Source: Aliiroseovarius sediminilitoris | GTDB taxonomy: Bacteria; Pseudomonadota; Alphaproteobacteria; Rhodobacterales; Rhodobacteraceae | Assembly (NCBI RefSeq): GCF_900109955.1 | Contig: NZ_FOJB01000001.1 | Span: 2,108,001 to 2,172,000 of the forward strand | Direction of reading: 5' to 3' | DNA: 64,000 nucleotides | Shown: one piece after another, positions 44,780-56,100 of the stretch | Numbering within the stretch: position 1 is the first letter of the stretch | Layout: each line of letters opens with the position of its first letter | The notes under the pieces: generated by a model | Seen by the model: only the letters and a program-made list of their open reading frames with translations | What the model was told of the DNA's origin: nothing | Databases searched by the model: none | Translations under genes and position numbers: made by a program

Positions 44780-45955
44780 ATGCCACTTTCATGCACGACC
44801 GAAACGCGTGCGCTCCGCACAATGCGGGGGCGCCATATGCGCTCTGCCGCCCTGATCGGGCTTCTGGTGGGGCTGACCGCCTGCGACAGCACTTTTGACA
44901 TGGACATGCGGCGCTTTGCGCCCGGCGGCCTGTCGACCACCGAAGCCGCACAGGGGGCCACGACAGCGGCGCGACCCAAAGCGGACGCGCGTGGCGTGAT
45001 TTCGTATCCCAGTTATCAGGTGGCGGTGGCCAAGCGCGGCGACACCGTCGCGCAGGTCGCAAGCCGGATCGGCATGGCACCAGCAGAGCTGGGCCGCTAC
45101 AACGGCATTGCCGTTGATGCCCGTCTGCGCGAGGGCGAAGTTCTGGCCCTGCCCCGTCGCGTGGCCGAACCCCCAACCGGGGTTATTCAACCCGACGACA
45201 ACATCGACATCACGACTTTGGCCGGGGATGCCATTGACCGTGCGGATGGCACAAATGCCAAACCCGCTGCAACGGCCACGTCCGGCGAACAACCCACCCA
45301 GCACCGCGTGACGCGTGGCGAAACCGCCTATTCCATCGCGCGCAGTTATGGCGTGTCTGTTCGTGCGCTGGCCGATTGGAACGGCCTTGGTCCAAGCCTA
45401 ACCGTGCGCGAAGGTCAGTTTTTGATGATCCCGGTGAAAGTGGACACGCCGGTCCAGACCGCCAGCGTCGCCCAACCGGGCCAAGGATCCGCGGCTCCCA
45501 TACCGCCGTCGTCCGCCAAACCGTTACCCAAGGATGAAGCGGTGCCCGAGAAGGTGTCCGCCCCGGCCTCGCCCAAGCTCGAAGAAACCCGCACCCCCGC
45601 CAGCAACGCCCTGATGTCGCTGCCGGTTGCGGGCAAAGTCACCAGCCTGTTTGACGCCGAGAAGGCTGGTTACATTCTTGTCTCTGCCAAACAGGGCGAT
45701 CCGGTCAAAGCGGCGGCCAACGGCACGGTGCGGCTGGTGTCAAAAGATGTCGAGGGCGAAGAGATCGTCGTGATCGACCACGGCAACGGCACCCAAAGCG
45801 CCTATAGTTTCATTGAAGGGATCAAGGTGAAAAAGGGCCAATCGGTGAAACGCGGCCAGCAGATCGCATCGGCGTCGAAGAACCAATACAACGCAATACA
45901 GTTCCTTGTCTTCAAAGGGACAGAACCTGTCGATCCGATGCCGTATCTGAACTAA
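44780..45955 (+). CDS. nlpD: NlpD-like lipoprotein, LysM plus degenerate LytM (M23) domain
   Basis: This 391-aa lipoprotein has a signal with lipobox LTAC (GLLVGLTACDS). Two LysM repeats follow: VAVAKRGDTVAQVASRIG and HRVTRGETAYSIARSYGV. The C-terminal LytM fold (about 290-391) lacks the metalloprotease ligands: the His-x-Gly-x-Asp position reads GYILVSAKQGD and the final HxH reads AIQFLVFKG. It is therefore probably an amidase activator, like E. coli NlpD. Start ATG 44780 has GAGG; ATG 44822 or 44837 would also give a signal. The surE-pcm-nlpD order is conserved. Confidence 0.9.
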   Translation: MPLSCTTETRALRTMRGRHMRSAALIGLLVGLTACDSTFDMDMRRFAPGGLSTTEAAQGATTAARPKADARGVISYPSYQVAVAKRGDTVAQVASRIGMAPAELGRYNGIAVDARLREGEVLALPRRVAEPPTGVIQPDDNIDITTLAGDAIDRADGTNAKPAATATSGEQPTQHRVTRGETAYSIARSYGVSVRALADWNGLGPSLTVREGQFLMIPVKVDTPVQTASVAQPGQGSAAPIPPSSAKPLPKDEAVPEKVSAPASPKLEETRTPASNALMSLPVAGKVTSLFDAEKAGYILVSAKQGDPVKAAANGTVRLVSKDVEGEEIVVIDHGNGTQSAYSFIEGIKVKKGQSVKRGQQIASASKNQYNAIQFLVFKGTEPVDPMPYLN

Positions 45956-45976
45956 GGCTGATCAGGAGTTCAACAC

Positions 45977-46010
45977 CAGGGGCGGCCAACCGGTCGCCCC
46001 TGTTTCATTT
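45977..46010 (+). terminator. Intrinsic terminator after nlpD
   Basis: CAGGGGCG (45977-45984) pairs with CGCCCCTG (45995-46002), with GCC/GGT pairing inside, followed by TTTCATTT. It lies between the convergent nlpD and cpdB ends and could serve both. Confidence 0.8.
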
Positions 46011-46014
46011 CGGC

Positions 46015-47973
46015 TCACAACGCTATGCGGAACAGGGCGAACCCGTTGTCAGACATGCCTGCCTCTTCAATGGCGACGCCGGGCACATTCGCGACGTGCT
46101 TGGCCGCGGCAGGACCGGTTTCGAACAGAACCGTAGTGTTCTCCATCGGGGCGAAGGTCCAGTTTCCGTCTGCCTTTGGATTGATCGTGCCTTTCTCGAC
46201 GATATAGCGCACGATCACGTCGCGGTTGGTATCCGGTCCTTCAAAGATCGTGGTATCGCCCCCTGCGCCGGGGAAGCTTCCCCCACCACCTGCGCGGTAG
46301 TTGTTCGTCGCGACGATGAATTGCTGTTCCTCATCTATCGGTTGTCCGTCGAACTGCAAGTTGACGATCCGGTGGGCGTCGGGCGCGATCACCTCGCCAT
46401 CCTTGTTGTAGCGGGCCGGTTGGCTCAGATCTATCTGATAGGTCACACCGTCGATCACGTCGAAATTGTAGGACGGCATCTCGGGGTTCAGCAGCACAGC
46501 GTCCTGCGCACCCGGTTCGATCTGGTTGAAGATCGTCGCCGAGCGTTCCAGCCATTCGCGCACCGTGGCCCCGTTGATCCGCACCGCCCGCACCGTGTTC
46601 GGATAAAGATACAGGTCCGCCACGTTCTTAATCGCCACGTCGCCGACTTCGACATCCGTATAGTAATCCGGGCCACCACGCCCACCGGCCTTGAACGGGG
46701 CGGCGGCGGACAGGATCGGCAGCCCCTCATTCTCGGTCCCTTTCATCATCTGGTCGATATACCAGGTCTGGGCGTTCGACACGATCTGCACTGATGGGTC
46801 ATCCGCGACCAGCGCGAAATAGGAATGCAGCGGCGCATCGGTCTTGCCCACCGCACGGCGCACGTATTCCAGCGTCTCGTCATGTTCTTTCTGCACCGAT
46901 GCAAGCACGGCGGCATCGCTTTCCACCAGCGCGGTGATCGAACGGTCTTCGTTTCGTTTGTAGATCGGTCGCGCCTCGGAGATGTGCGAGACCACACGCC
47001 ACGCACCGCCATCATGTTCCAGCATCAGGTCGATCAGACCCATATGCGACCCCCAGAATCCTCCCATGACTGCCGGAATGCCCATCAGCGTGCCCGCTTC
47101 GACATCCGCGCCGGCGAACTCGGCATAGGTCGATGACGGGAACACAAGATGCGAATGTCCGGTCAGAACGGCGTCTATCCCTTCGATCGCCGCCAAGGGG
47201 ACCGAGGCGTTTTCCATCCCATCACTGTGCTCCGCTGCGCCAATCCCCGAATGGGACAGGGCAATAACAAGATCCGCGCCTTCTTCGCGCATCTGCGGGA
47301 TGTAGGCGCGCGCGGCTTCAATGATATCGCGAGCCATCACATTGCCCTCCAGATGGCGACGGTCCCAGTTCATGATCTGCGGTGGCACAAAACCAATGAA
47401 TCCGATCCGAATGGGCTGCACGGTGCCGCCGCCATTGGTGATCTCTCGGTCCACGATCACGTAGGGCGGCAGAAGCGTTTGATCGTCGCGCGGAGTGGCG
47501 CCCAGCTTTTTGGCGACGTTGGCACATACGATGGGAAAGCCCGCGCCAGCCACGGATTTCATCAGGAAATCAAGGCCGTAATTGAACTCGTGATTGCCCA
47601 GAGTTGACGCATCAAACCCCAACGCATTCATCGCGTTGATAACCGGGTGGGTGTCGCCCTCTTTCATGCCGCGTTCATAAGCGATGTAGTCGCCCATCGG
47701 ATTACCTTGCAGAAAATCACCATTATCCAACAAAAGCGAATTCGTCGCCTCGGCCCGGATATCGGCGATCAAGGATGCTGTGCGGGCCAATCCGACAGTG
47801 TCGACCTCGCGATCCGAATAATAGTCGTAGGGGAAGACGTGAACATGCAGGTCCGTTGTTTCCATGATCCGCAAATGCGCCTGATTTTGCGATGCTTGAA
47901 CGGAATAGGGATGCAGGGCAATGAACCCTGCGGTGCCGGCCAGAAAGCCGCGACGCGATAGGGTAAGAGACAT
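46015..47973 (-). CDS. cpdB: 2',3'-cyclic-nucleotide 2'-phosphodiesterase/3'-nucleotidase CpdB
   Basis: This 652-aa periplasmic enzyme scavenges extracellular nucleotides. The Tat signal [16 protein letters not shown] is at the N terminus. The calcineurin-like metallophosphatase domain has [46 protein letters not shown] and [11 protein letters not shown]. The C-terminal 5'-nucleotidase domain ends with the [15 protein letters not shown] substrate loop. All metal ligands appear present. It is monocistronic with a 162-bp gap upstream. Confidence 0.95.
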   Translation of the reverse strand: MSLTLSRRGFLAGTAGFIALHPYSVQASQNQAHLRIMETTDLHVHVFPYDYYSDREVDTVGLARTASLIADIRAEATNSLLLDNGDFLQGNPMGDYIAYERGMKEGDTHPVINAMNALGFDASTLGNHEFNYGLDFLMKSVAGAGFPIVCANVAKKLGATPRDDQTLLPPYVIVDREITNGGGTVQPIRIGFIGFVPPQIMNWDRRHLEGNVMARDIIEAARAYIPQMREEGADLVIALSHSGIGAAEHSDGMENASVPLAAIEGIDAVLTGHSHLVFPSSTYAEFAGADVEAGTLMGIPAVMGGFWGSHMGLIDLMLEHDGGAWRVVSHISEARPIYKRNEDRSITALVESDAAVLASVQKEHDETLEYVRRAVGKTDAPLHSYFALVADDPSVQIVSNAQTWYIDQMMKGTENEGLPILSAAAPFKAGGRGGPDYYTDVEVGDVAIKNVADLYLYPNTVRAVRINGATVREWLERSATIFNQIEPGAQDAVLLNPEMPSYNFDVIDGVTYQIDLSQPARYNKDGEVIAPDAHRIVNLQFDGQPIDEEQQFIVATNNYRAGGGGSFPGAGGDTTIFEGPDTNRDVIVRYIVEKGTINPKADGNWTFAPMENTTVLFETGPAAAKHVANVPGVAIEEAGMSDNGFALFRIAL

Positions 47974-48135
47974 GGGAACCTCCGCTATTGACAGGATTGG
48001 GAACAGGCTAAGTTGGCATCATGACAGCGAACTGACCCGTTTGGCAAATTTCACCAACCCCAGACGGCAGCGCCCCGCCGGTCATATGACACTGCGGGGC
48101 GCGTTTATCCTGTCTTTGCAAGGCCTTGGTATACT

Positions 48136-49593
48136 CTATTCGTCCGCCCGACCTTTGCCCAAATGCTTTCGCAGCCGCGAAGGCGTGGCTTTCTTGCGGT
48201 TCTTGTAAGGGTTCTGATCCCCCTGCCCGCGCATCGTCAGCCGGATCGGCGTGCCCGGCATGTCAAAATCCTCACGCAGCCCGTTGACCAAGTAGCGGCT
48301 ATAGCTTTCCGGTAGTTTCTCGGGCAGCGAGCACATGACAACAAAGCCCGGCGGGCGGGTTTTCACCTGTGTCATATAGCGCAGCTTGATCCGCCGCCCC
48401 CCCGGCGCAGGGGGCGGGTGGGCCGAGATCATTTCGGCCAACCAGCCGTTCAACTGGGCGGTTTTGATCCGGCGGTTCCATATCTCATGGGCGCGCATGA
48501 CGGCGGCTTGCAGACGCTCCAACCCCTTACCCGTCTTGGCGGAAATGGTGATCAGGGGCGCGCCGCGCAACTGCGGCAGCAGGCGGTCGAACGCCTCTTT
48601 CAACTCTTTCAGCTTGGCCTGCTTTTCTGGCTCGGCGTCCCATTTATTGACGGCAACCACCACCGCGCGGCCTTCTCGCTCGGCAAGGTCTGCGATGCGC
48701 AAGTCCTGCTGCTCGAACGGTATTGCCGCGTCCAGAAGCACCACGACCACCTCGGCAAACTTCACCGCGCGCAGCCCGTCAGAAACTGAAAGTTTCTCAA
48801 GTTTTTCCTGCACCTTGGCGCGTTTTCGCATCCCGGCCGTGTCGAATATTCGCGTTGGCACGCCGCCCCAGTCGAAGCGCAACGAAATCGCGTCACGTGT
48901 GATCCCGGCTTCCGGCCCTGTCAGCAAGCGTTCTTCGCCAATCAACTTGTTGATCAAGGTCGACTTGCCCGCGTTCGGGCGACCGATCACCGCGACTTGC
49001 AGGGGTTTTTCCTGCGTCGGAAGGCGCGGGCCATCATCCGCGTCCTCGTCAAAATCAACATCCGTTTCCGGCGCCATTTCAGCAGCGCGTTTCGCAAATT
49101 TCTCGGAAATCGGGCGCAGCACATCCATCAGCTCGCCCATGCCTTCGCCATGCTCGCCTGACAGACGGATCGGTTCGCCCAGGCCCAGCGAGAAGGCCTC
49201 CAGATACCCGGACTCACCCGCCTTGCCTTCCGATTTATTGGCGGCAAGGATCACATGCGCGTTCTTGCGGCGCAGAATATCGGCGAACACCTCGTCCGAT
49301 GGCAGGATACCGGCACGGGCATCAACCAGAAACAGGCAGGCATCAGCCATTTCCACTGCCCGTTCGGTCAGACGGCGCATCCGGCCCTGAAGGCTTTCGT
49401 CGGTGGCTTCTTCCAGCCCTGCGCTGTCGATTACGATGAAACGCAGATCACCCAGCCGCGCTTCGCCTTCACGCAGGTCGCGGGTGACGCCGGGCTGGTC
49501 ATCGACCAGCGCAAGGCGCTTGCCAACCAGTCGGTTGAACAGGGTGGATTTGCCTACATTCGGGCGTCCCACAATGGCAAGGGTGAAACTCAT
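48136..49593 (-). CDS. der: Ribosome biogenesis GTPase Der
   Basis: This 485-aa GTPase assembles the 50S subunit. It has two G domains: Walker [17 protein letters not shown] (residue about 9) and [16 protein letters not shown] (about 189), each with its DxxG and N/TKxD motifs ([15 protein letters not shown]). The C-terminal KH-like domain contains [15 protein letters not shown]. It is last in the yfgM-bamB-der block, the same order as in E. coli. Confidence 0.97.
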   Translation of the reverse strand: MSFTLAIVGRPNVGKSTLFNRLVGKRLALVDDQPGVTRDLREGEARLGDLRFIVIDSAGLEEATDESLQGRMRRLTERAVEMADACLFLVDARAGILPSDEVFADILRRKNAHVILAANKSEGKAGESGYLEAFSLGLGEPIRLSGEHGEGMGELMDVLRPISEKFAKRAAEMAPETDVDFDEDADDGPRLPTQEKPLQVAVIGRPNAGKSTLINKLIGEERLLTGPEAGITRDAISLRFDWGGVPTRIFDTAGMRKRAKVQEKLEKLSVSDGLRAVKFAEVVVVLLDAAIPFEQQDLRIADLAEREGRAVVVAVNKWDAEPEKQAKLKELKEAFDRLLPQLRGAPLITISAKTGKGLERLQAAVMRAHEIWNRRIKTAQLNGWLAEMISAHPPPAPGGRRIKLRYMTQVKTRPPGFVVMCSLPEKLPESYSRYLVNGLREDFDMPGTPIRLTMRGQGDQNPYKNRKKATPSRLRKHLGKGRADE

Positions 49594-49640
49594 ATCGGTC
49601 TCCGGGTCACGTCAAGCGCCCCGCATACACGGTTTACCGG

Positions 49641-50990
49641 TCAGCGCAAAGCCAGAAGTTTTCCGTCGCGCGACACAAGATAGGCGGTGCCATTCACCAC
49701 CACCGGGCGGGTGGCCGCCCCGCCCGGAATGGCCGCTTGACCGACCAAGGCGCCGTTGACGGGGTTAAAGCCGCGCATCACACCGTCAGACGAGGCGACC
49801 CACAGCTTGCCACCTGCCAGAACAGGGCCAAGATTGGCATAGATTGCCTTGCGTTTGCGGGTTTTGGCCTTGGTGAAATATGGCAGCGGTACGCCCCAGA
49901 TGCGTTCGCCAGTCTTGGCATCCAGACGCACAAGCTGCGCTTCGTCGGACACAAGGAAGACCGAACCACCTGTGACCCAAACAGGACTGACCGCGCCTTC
50001 TTTGGCGGTCCAAAGACGTTCGCCCGACAAGTCGATTGCAACAGTGCGCCCCACCGGGTTGCCGGTATAGATCACGCCGCCCTTCACAACCGGTTCGCCG
50101 GTGATGTCAGTGACGATGGAATATCCACGACCGGCGCGTTCACCGGCAATCAGGCTGGACCAGGTGCGTGCGCCACCTTTTTTCAGGGCGGCCACCACTT
50201 CGCCCGAGGCGAAGGGCAGAAGCACCAGGCGATCAGTGACCGCGGGCGACGAAACACCCACCACGCCATCCTGACTTGGGGTGCCCGACAGGCGCCATTT
50301 CACGCGGCCCGTGCCGGTTTCAATCGCCCAGGCGCTATTGTCGCGGCTGACCACATAGACAAGACCTCCCGATACGGCAGGTGCACCAGACCCGGAGGCG
50401 TCCATCTTTTGCTGCCACCTGACCTTGCCGGTAGCGGCGTCAAGCGCACTGACCAGACCGAAGCCCGAGGTCACATAGACCGTGCCATCGGCATAGGCCA
50501 GACCACCACCAGACGCATCGTCCGACCGATCCGACGGCGGGGTCAGATCGCGCGACCACAGCGTAGCGCCAGCGGTCGATGTGGCCACCACCTGCGCACG
50601 GCTGTCCAGCGTAAAGACACGCCCATTCGCAACCACGGGTTCGGCGGTGATCCGGTGTTTGCGATCATTGCCCTGCCCGATCGAGGCCGCGAACAGCAGC
50701 TTCGGCGCAGGCGACAATGCAGGGTGCTGCACCTGGTGGGTCAGGCTACCGCCCAGATGTGTCCAGTTGGCGTAATTGACGGCCGCAGGCAACGAAATTG
50801 GCTGTGCGCGATCAGCGCGCCCTGACCCTTCGACGGCGGCGGCCGCTTCTGACAGTTCGGCAGCGCCCATCGTTTGCGGGTTCAGGCTGCGCAGACCTTC
50901 CCGTTCGCCCGGCAGGATATACTCCTGTTGGGAACAGGCAGACAGAAGGCTCATGGAAACCAAAAAAGCGGCGCTGTGTGTGAACTTCAA
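49641..50990 (-). CDS. bamB: BamB-like outer-membrane assembly lipoprotein (PQQ-repeat propeller)
   Basis: This protein of about 449 aa is a BAM-complex beta-propeller. Start is set at TTG 50990, which gives a signal KFTHSAAFLVSMSLLSAC with lipobox LSAC and has a G-rich site (GGGGGG) upstream. An ATG at 50954 would leave almost no signal, and the ATG at 51086 adds Trp-rich residues. Propeller repeats include GLVYVVSRDNSAWAIETGTG, GKVRWQQKMDASG and LVRLDAKTGERIWGVPLP. The gene lies between yfgM and der. Confidence 0.88.
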   Translation of the reverse strand: MKFTHSAAFLVSMSLLSACSQQEYILPGEREGLRSLNPQTMGAAELSEAAAAVEGSGRADRAQPISLPAAVNYANWTHLGGSLTHQVQHPALSPAPKLLFAASIGQGNDRKHRITAEPVVANGRVFTLDSRAQVVATSTAGATLWSRDLTPPSDRSDDASGGGLAYADGTVYVTSGFGLVSALDAATGKVRWQQKMDASGSGAPAVSGGLVYVVSRDNSAWAIETGTGRVKWRLSGTPSQDGVVGVSSPAVTDRLVLLPFASGEVVAALKKGGARTWSSLIAGERAGRGYSIVTDITGEPVVKGGVIYTGNPVGRTVAIDLSGERLWTAKEGAVSPVWVTGGSVFLVSDEAQLVRLDAKTGERIWGVPLPYFTKAKTRKRKAIYANLGPVLAGGKLWVASSDGVMRGFNPVNGALVGQAAIPGGAATRPVVVNGTAYLVSRDGKLLALR

Positions 50991-51051
50991 AATATGCCCC
51001 CCGGGATACCAATATATCTTGCCGAACCGGGCTATTGCCCAGCACGGGTCA

Positions 51052-51687
51052 TCAGGATGTTTCCAATGTCCCACCCAGCGCCACAATCAACTGAGACGCG
51101 CGTCGACGCAAGGCCCCAGACGCTTCGTCATCCACCAAAAGCGCTTTCAGGCGGGCGATGGCAGCATCGGTCTGACCTTCGTCAACATCAACCAATGCAA
51201 GCTGTTCTTCGGCGAGCACCCGATACGGTGCGCCCGGAACCGCCAGAGGTTCCAACCGCGCGCGTCGCTCGGTGGTGTCCAGACCCGAAGCGGTCCTCGA
51301 TACCAGTTTCAACTGGGCCAGATCGCGATACAGGCCGTCGATGCTCGCATCATCGGCCAAAGCGCGCAGAGCGTCCACGCCAACTTTGCCCTCGGCTGCT
51401 GTCAACATGGCGACGACGGCAGCCGCGTCTCCGCTGACGTCCAACGACGCCAAAGCGGTTGCGCGCTGGTTCGGGTCTGCCTGTTCCTCAGCGGCCAGAA
51501 TGGCGTCGCCCAAGGCTTGCGCGGCAGCCCGATCATTGGCTTTTCGCCATTCATTATAGGCCGCTCCGCCCACCAGCAAAACGACCAGCAAAACAGCAAT
51601 CCAGCCGTATTTCCGCATCAGGGAATACAGCTTGTCGCGACGCACTTCTTCGCTGACTTCGTTGATGAAGGTATCGGTCTCGCTCAC
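51052..51687 (-). CDS. YfgM-like tetratricopeptide membrane protein
   Basis: This 211-aa protein has a cytoplasmic N terminus (SETDTFINEVSEEVRRDKL), one membrane segment (about residues 28-45, KYGWIAVLLVVLLVGGAAY) and a periplasmic helical-repeat domain. The layout matches YfgM (DUF2133-type/TPR_21), which works with SecYEG and periplasmic chaperones. Position ahead of bamB and der supports it. A 62-bp gap separates it from bamB. Confidence 0.85.
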   Translation of the reverse strand: MSETDTFINEVSEEVRRDKLYSLMRKYGWIAVLLVVLLVGGAAYNEWRKANDRAAAQALGDAILAAEEQADPNQRATALASLDVSGDAAAVVAMLTAAEGKVGVDALRALADDASIDGLYRDLAQLKLVSRTASGLDTTERRARLEPLAVPGAPYRVLAEEQLALVDVDEGQTDAAIARLKALLVDDEASGALRRRASQLIVALGGTLETS

Positions 51688-51914
51688 GGTCAGGCCTCCG
51701 GGTCAAAATCTGAACTCCTTTTGCCCGAATGACGTCCGGTTGCCAAGGGGGTGCATTGCACAGCCGTCGGTTCCGCAGGTGGGTATCAGACCGCTGGCTT
51801 TCCACGGGGCGTCGCCGTGCCCTCTGGTTGCAAGGGTCAGGCAAGCCACACTTGTTCCCACTCGAAACAAAGCATAGTCTTTCGCCAGTTTGTTTTACAT
51901 CGGCAGGAAATCCT

Positions 51915-53153
51915 ATGCGCCTTTTTCCAATTATCACGGCGATCCTTGTGGTTGCAGGTCTGTACCTGCTGGTGTTTCAACGTGATACAGTCGAAACGGC
52001 GGTGGGAACGCCTGCCGAAACTGTCAGCGAACAAGGCCCGGACACCGCGTCAAACGCCGATGCTTCGCCCAGCAATGGTGTGTCCGTGGTTGCCCTGCGC
52101 AGCACCGCGCGCGAGATCGAATTGCCGATCCTGTTGCGTGGCCGGACCGAAGCGAACCGCCGGGTCGAACTGCGTGCCGAAACGACAGGGCAGGTCGTGT
52201 CCGCCAAGATTGCCAAAGGCAGCCTTGTGGACGAAGGCGATGTCTTATGCCAGCTTGACGCCGGCACCCGCGAAGCCAGTCTGGCTGAAGCAACCGCCCG
52301 TCTGGCCGAGGCCAAAGCCCGTGCACCTGAAGCCGATGCCCGCGTGATCGAAGCTCAGGCGCGGCTGGACGAGGCAACATTCAACCTGACTGCGGCGACC
52401 AAGCTGTCGGAAGGCGGTTTTGCCTCGGATACACGAGTGGCCAACACCAAGGCATCTGTTGAAACCGCCCGCGCCGGATATATCGCGGCACAATCCGGGG
52501 CCGCCAGTTCCGCTGCCGCCATTCAGTCTGCCGAAGCCGCCGTGGCCGCCGCCGAACGCGAGATCGAGCGGCTGGACATTCGCGCGCCCTTTCCCGGGAC
52601 GCTGGAAACAGACACCGCTGATATCGGCACACTGTTGCAGCCCGGCGCGGCCTGCGCAACGGTTGTGCAATACGATCCGGTGCGCGTGGTCGGCAATGTT
52701 TCGGAGCTTCAGGTCGACAAGCTGAATATCGGACTTCCCGCCGATGTGCGACTTGCCGCTGGCCCCGAACTGTCAGGCAAAGTGACGTTTGTGGCCGATA
52801 CAGCCGACCCCGTCACCCGAACCTTTCGTGTCGATGTCGAAATCCAACGCCCGGACGAGGCGCCGGTAATACGCGCAGGCCAAACCGCCGAGGTGGTGAT
52901 CACCGGGAACGGTTTGCTCGCTCATCTGGTGCCACAAAGCGCGTTGACGCTGGATGATGACGGGCAACTGGGCGTTCGGATCGTCACCGTTGATGGCGAA
53001 GCAGGGTTCTCTGCTGTCTCAATGGTGCGTGACAGCGTCGAAGGTGTGTGGGTCACGGGGCTGCCTGAAACCGCAGATGTGATTGTTGTCGGACACCACT
53101 ATGTCACCGACGGGGTGGCCCTTGATGTCACTTACCAGGAGCCGGGCATATGA
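51915..53153 (+). CDS. RND efflux periplasmic adaptor subunit
   Basis: This 412-aa membrane-fusion protein has an N-terminal membrane segment (IITAILVVAGLYLLVF), the lipoyl/barrel-sandwich halves (RVELRAETTGQVVSAKIAKGSLVDEGDVLCQLD), an alpha-helical hairpin, and a beta-barrel domain (DIRAPFPGTLETDTADIGTLLQPG). ATG 51915 has AGGA upstream and is preferred to the upstream in-frame start at 51729. The stop overlaps the pump gene (ATGA). Confidence 0.94.
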   Translation: MRLFPIITAILVVAGLYLLVFQRDTVETAVGTPAETVSEQGPDTASNADASPSNGVSVVALRSTAREIELPILLRGRTEANRRVELRAETTGQVVSAKIAKGSLVDEGDVLCQLDAGTREASLAEATARLAEAKARAPEADARVIEAQARLDEATFNLTAATKLSEGGFASDTRVANTKASVETARAGYIAAQSGAASSAAAIQSAEAAVAAAEREIERLDIRAPFPGTLETDTADIGTLLQPGAACATVVQYDPVRVVGNVSELQVDKLNIGLPADVRLAAGPELSGKVTFVADTADPVTRTFRVDVEIQRPDEAPVIRAGQTAEVVITGNGLLAHLVPQSALTLDDDGQLGVRIVTVDGEAGFSAVSMVRDSVEGVWVTGLPETADVIVVGHHYVTDGVALDVTYQEPGI

Positions 53154-56100
53154 TCGGCATCATCGATTGGGCCGCTGATCGGGCCCGGATGGTCATTGCC
53201 TTTGTGATCCTGTCGGTTCTGTCCGGCGCGATCGCCTATGTCAGCCTGCCAAAAGAGGGAGAGCCGGATATCGAGATCCCGGCTCTTTTTGTTTCGGTCC
53301 CCTTCCCCGGTATTTCCGCAGCCGACGCCGAACAGCTTCTTCTGCGCCCGATGGAGACGGAGCTTGCGGATATCGACGGGTTGAAAACCATGTCCGGCAC
53401 GGCCGCTGAAGGCTATGCTGGTGTGGCGCTGGAGTTTGAGTTTGGGTGGAACAAGACAAATGTCATGGCGGACGTGCGCGATGCCATGAACTCGGCCGAA
53501 GGAAAGTTTCCGCAAGGGTTTGACAGCTATTCCGTCAATGAAATCAACTTCTCCGAGTTTCCGATCATCATTGTGAACCTGACCGGCAAAGTGCCCGAGC
53601 GCACGCTTGTGCGACTGGCGCGAGAATTGCAGGACGAGTTGGAAGGGCTCGATGCTGTGCTGGAAGCCTCCCTCACCGGCTATCGCGACGAGATGCTTGA
53701 GGTCGAGATCGACCCGCTTAAGCTGGAAGCCTATAACGTCACGGCGGGAGAATTGATCCAGGTCGTGCAGAACAACAACCAGTTGATCGCGGCGGGCGAT
53801 ATCAAGACGCCCACGGGGTCCACCGCCGTCAAAATCCCCTCATCCTTTGACGAGGTGCAGGACGTTTACGATCTTCCCGTCAAGGTCAATGATGACAGCG
53901 TGGTCACTCTGGGCGATCTGGCGACGATCCGCCTGACCTTTGAAGACCGCGAGGGCACGGCGCGGTTCAACGGCGACACCACGGTGGCGCTGCAAGTTGT
54001 CAAAAGAAAAGGATACAACCTGATCGACACAGCCGCCGAGGTGCGCGGACTTGTGGACGAGACGCGCAAGAGCTGGCCCACGGAACTGCAACAAGCCGTC
54101 AAGATCGGCACATCGAACGACCAAAGCTATGTCGTCGACAGTATGGTGCGCCAGCTGGAAGGCTCGGTCATCACCGCCATTGCGCTGGTCATGATCGTGG
54201 TGCTGGGCGCGCTTGGCACAAGGCCGGCTTTGCTGGTGGGCTTTGCCATTCCAACCTCGTTCCTGCTGACCTTCGCGCTGTTTGGCGCGCTTGGGGTGAC
54301 AGTGTCGAACATCGTGATGTTCGGCCTGATCCTTGCGGTGGGGATGCTTGTGGACGGCGCGATCGTGGTCGTCGAATATGCCGATAAGAAAATCACCGAA
54401 GGCGTGGGACCGATGGCGGCGTATACCGCCGCCGCGAAACGAATGTTCTGGCCCATCGTCAGCTCAACCGCGACCACGCTCTGCGCTTTTCTGCCCATGC
54501 TGTTCTGGCCCGGCATCCCCGGCGAATTCATGGGCTGGCTTCCCAAGACACTGATCTTCGTCCTTATGGCATCGCTGCTGGTGGCACTGATTTATCTGCC
54601 GGTGGTCGGCGGCGTGTCTGGCCGGATCAGCCGCACGATAGGCTTCTTGTCCGATGCGCTGCGCGGGTTGCCCGTGTGGTTGCGTGTATTGCTGGTGCTG
54701 CCATCGCTCTATGTGCTGCTCCTGTCCGGCTTTCAGCTTTTGAACCCCGGCTATCTGTTTGGTGGCGTGCCCCCGTTTAAGGGGGCAATGGCGGTCCTGC
54801 CCGGCGCGGTGATGTTCCTGCTAGGGGCATCTGCCACGTCGATCACGCTGGGATCGCTCAGCTGGCATCGCGAGGCACGACGGATCCAGGGTGGCTATCG
54901 CCGCACGTGGTTTGGGCATCTGATCCACTTCATCTCGGGCAACCCCATCATGCCGCTGGTGTCCATCGCACTGGTCATCGGATTCGTGGTGTCGACCTTC
55001 ATGATGTATGGCCGCAACAATCTTGGCGTCGAGTTCTTTGCCGACAGCGAGCCGGAACAGGCCATCGTCTATGTCCGCGCCCGTGGCAACCTGAGCCTTG
55101 AAGAACAGGATGCGATGGTCAAACAGGCCGAGGAAATCGCCTTGTCCACCAAAGGCATCGAAACCGTCTTCGCATTTGCGGGTTCGGGCGGATTGAACCA
55201 GAACACCGGCGGTGCGATGGGGCCGCGCGACAGCATCGGCCAATTGCAGATCGAGCTGGTGGCGTGGGTGGATCGCCCCTCGATCGAACAGGACGCGCCT
55301 TTATTTGGGTTGATCCCGTTCACCACGACCGAGATTGATCCTGAGTTTGATGGCGATGCGGTCATGGCCCGGTTGGAGGAGCGTCTGGCGACCCTGCCCG
55401 GCATTCGAACCGAGGTGTTGAACCTGAACCGAGGTCCCGCCTCGGCCAAACCCGTGCATCTGCGCTTGAAAGGCGATGATTGGGACGCGCTGGAGCAGGC
55501 CGCCACCATGGCCATCAATCAATTCGCTGCCACCCCCGGCCTGACTGCCATCGAAGACACTCTGCCCCTGCCCGGCATTGACTGGCAGATCGAAGTGGAT
55601 GTGGAAGAAGCAGGCCGCTATGGCACGGATGTGGCCACCGTGGGCGGCATGGTTCAGCTTGTGACCAACGGTATCCTCCTGGACACGATGCGCGTCGACA
55701 GCTCGGACGAGGAAATCGAGATCCGCGTGCGCCTGCCGCAAAAAGATCGCGTCCTGTCCACACTGGACGGGTTGAAAATCCGCACCGCGACCGGCCTGGT
55801 GCCGATGTCAAACTTCGTGACACGCAAGCCCGTGCCCAGCCTTGCCCAGATCGACCGGGTGGATCAAAGCCGATATTACGACGTGAAGGCAGGTGTGCAG
55901 GACGGGTTGATCCGCCTGACCGATCCCGATGGGGCCGAAGAATACGTGACCTCGGCAGAAGCCGACCGGATCATGGCGACCGAAGACGGGGCCGATCTGA
56001 CCCGCACCCCGGTTACACCCAGCGACCGGATCGCCGCCCTGACCACATGGATTGACGGGGCCGATCTGCCCGCAGGTGTCAGCTACGAATGGACCGGCGA

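Noticed and set aside
50776-51732. 318-codon plus-strand frame opposite bamB/yfgM
   Set aside because: Antisense to two conserved genes and without any domain-like pattern.
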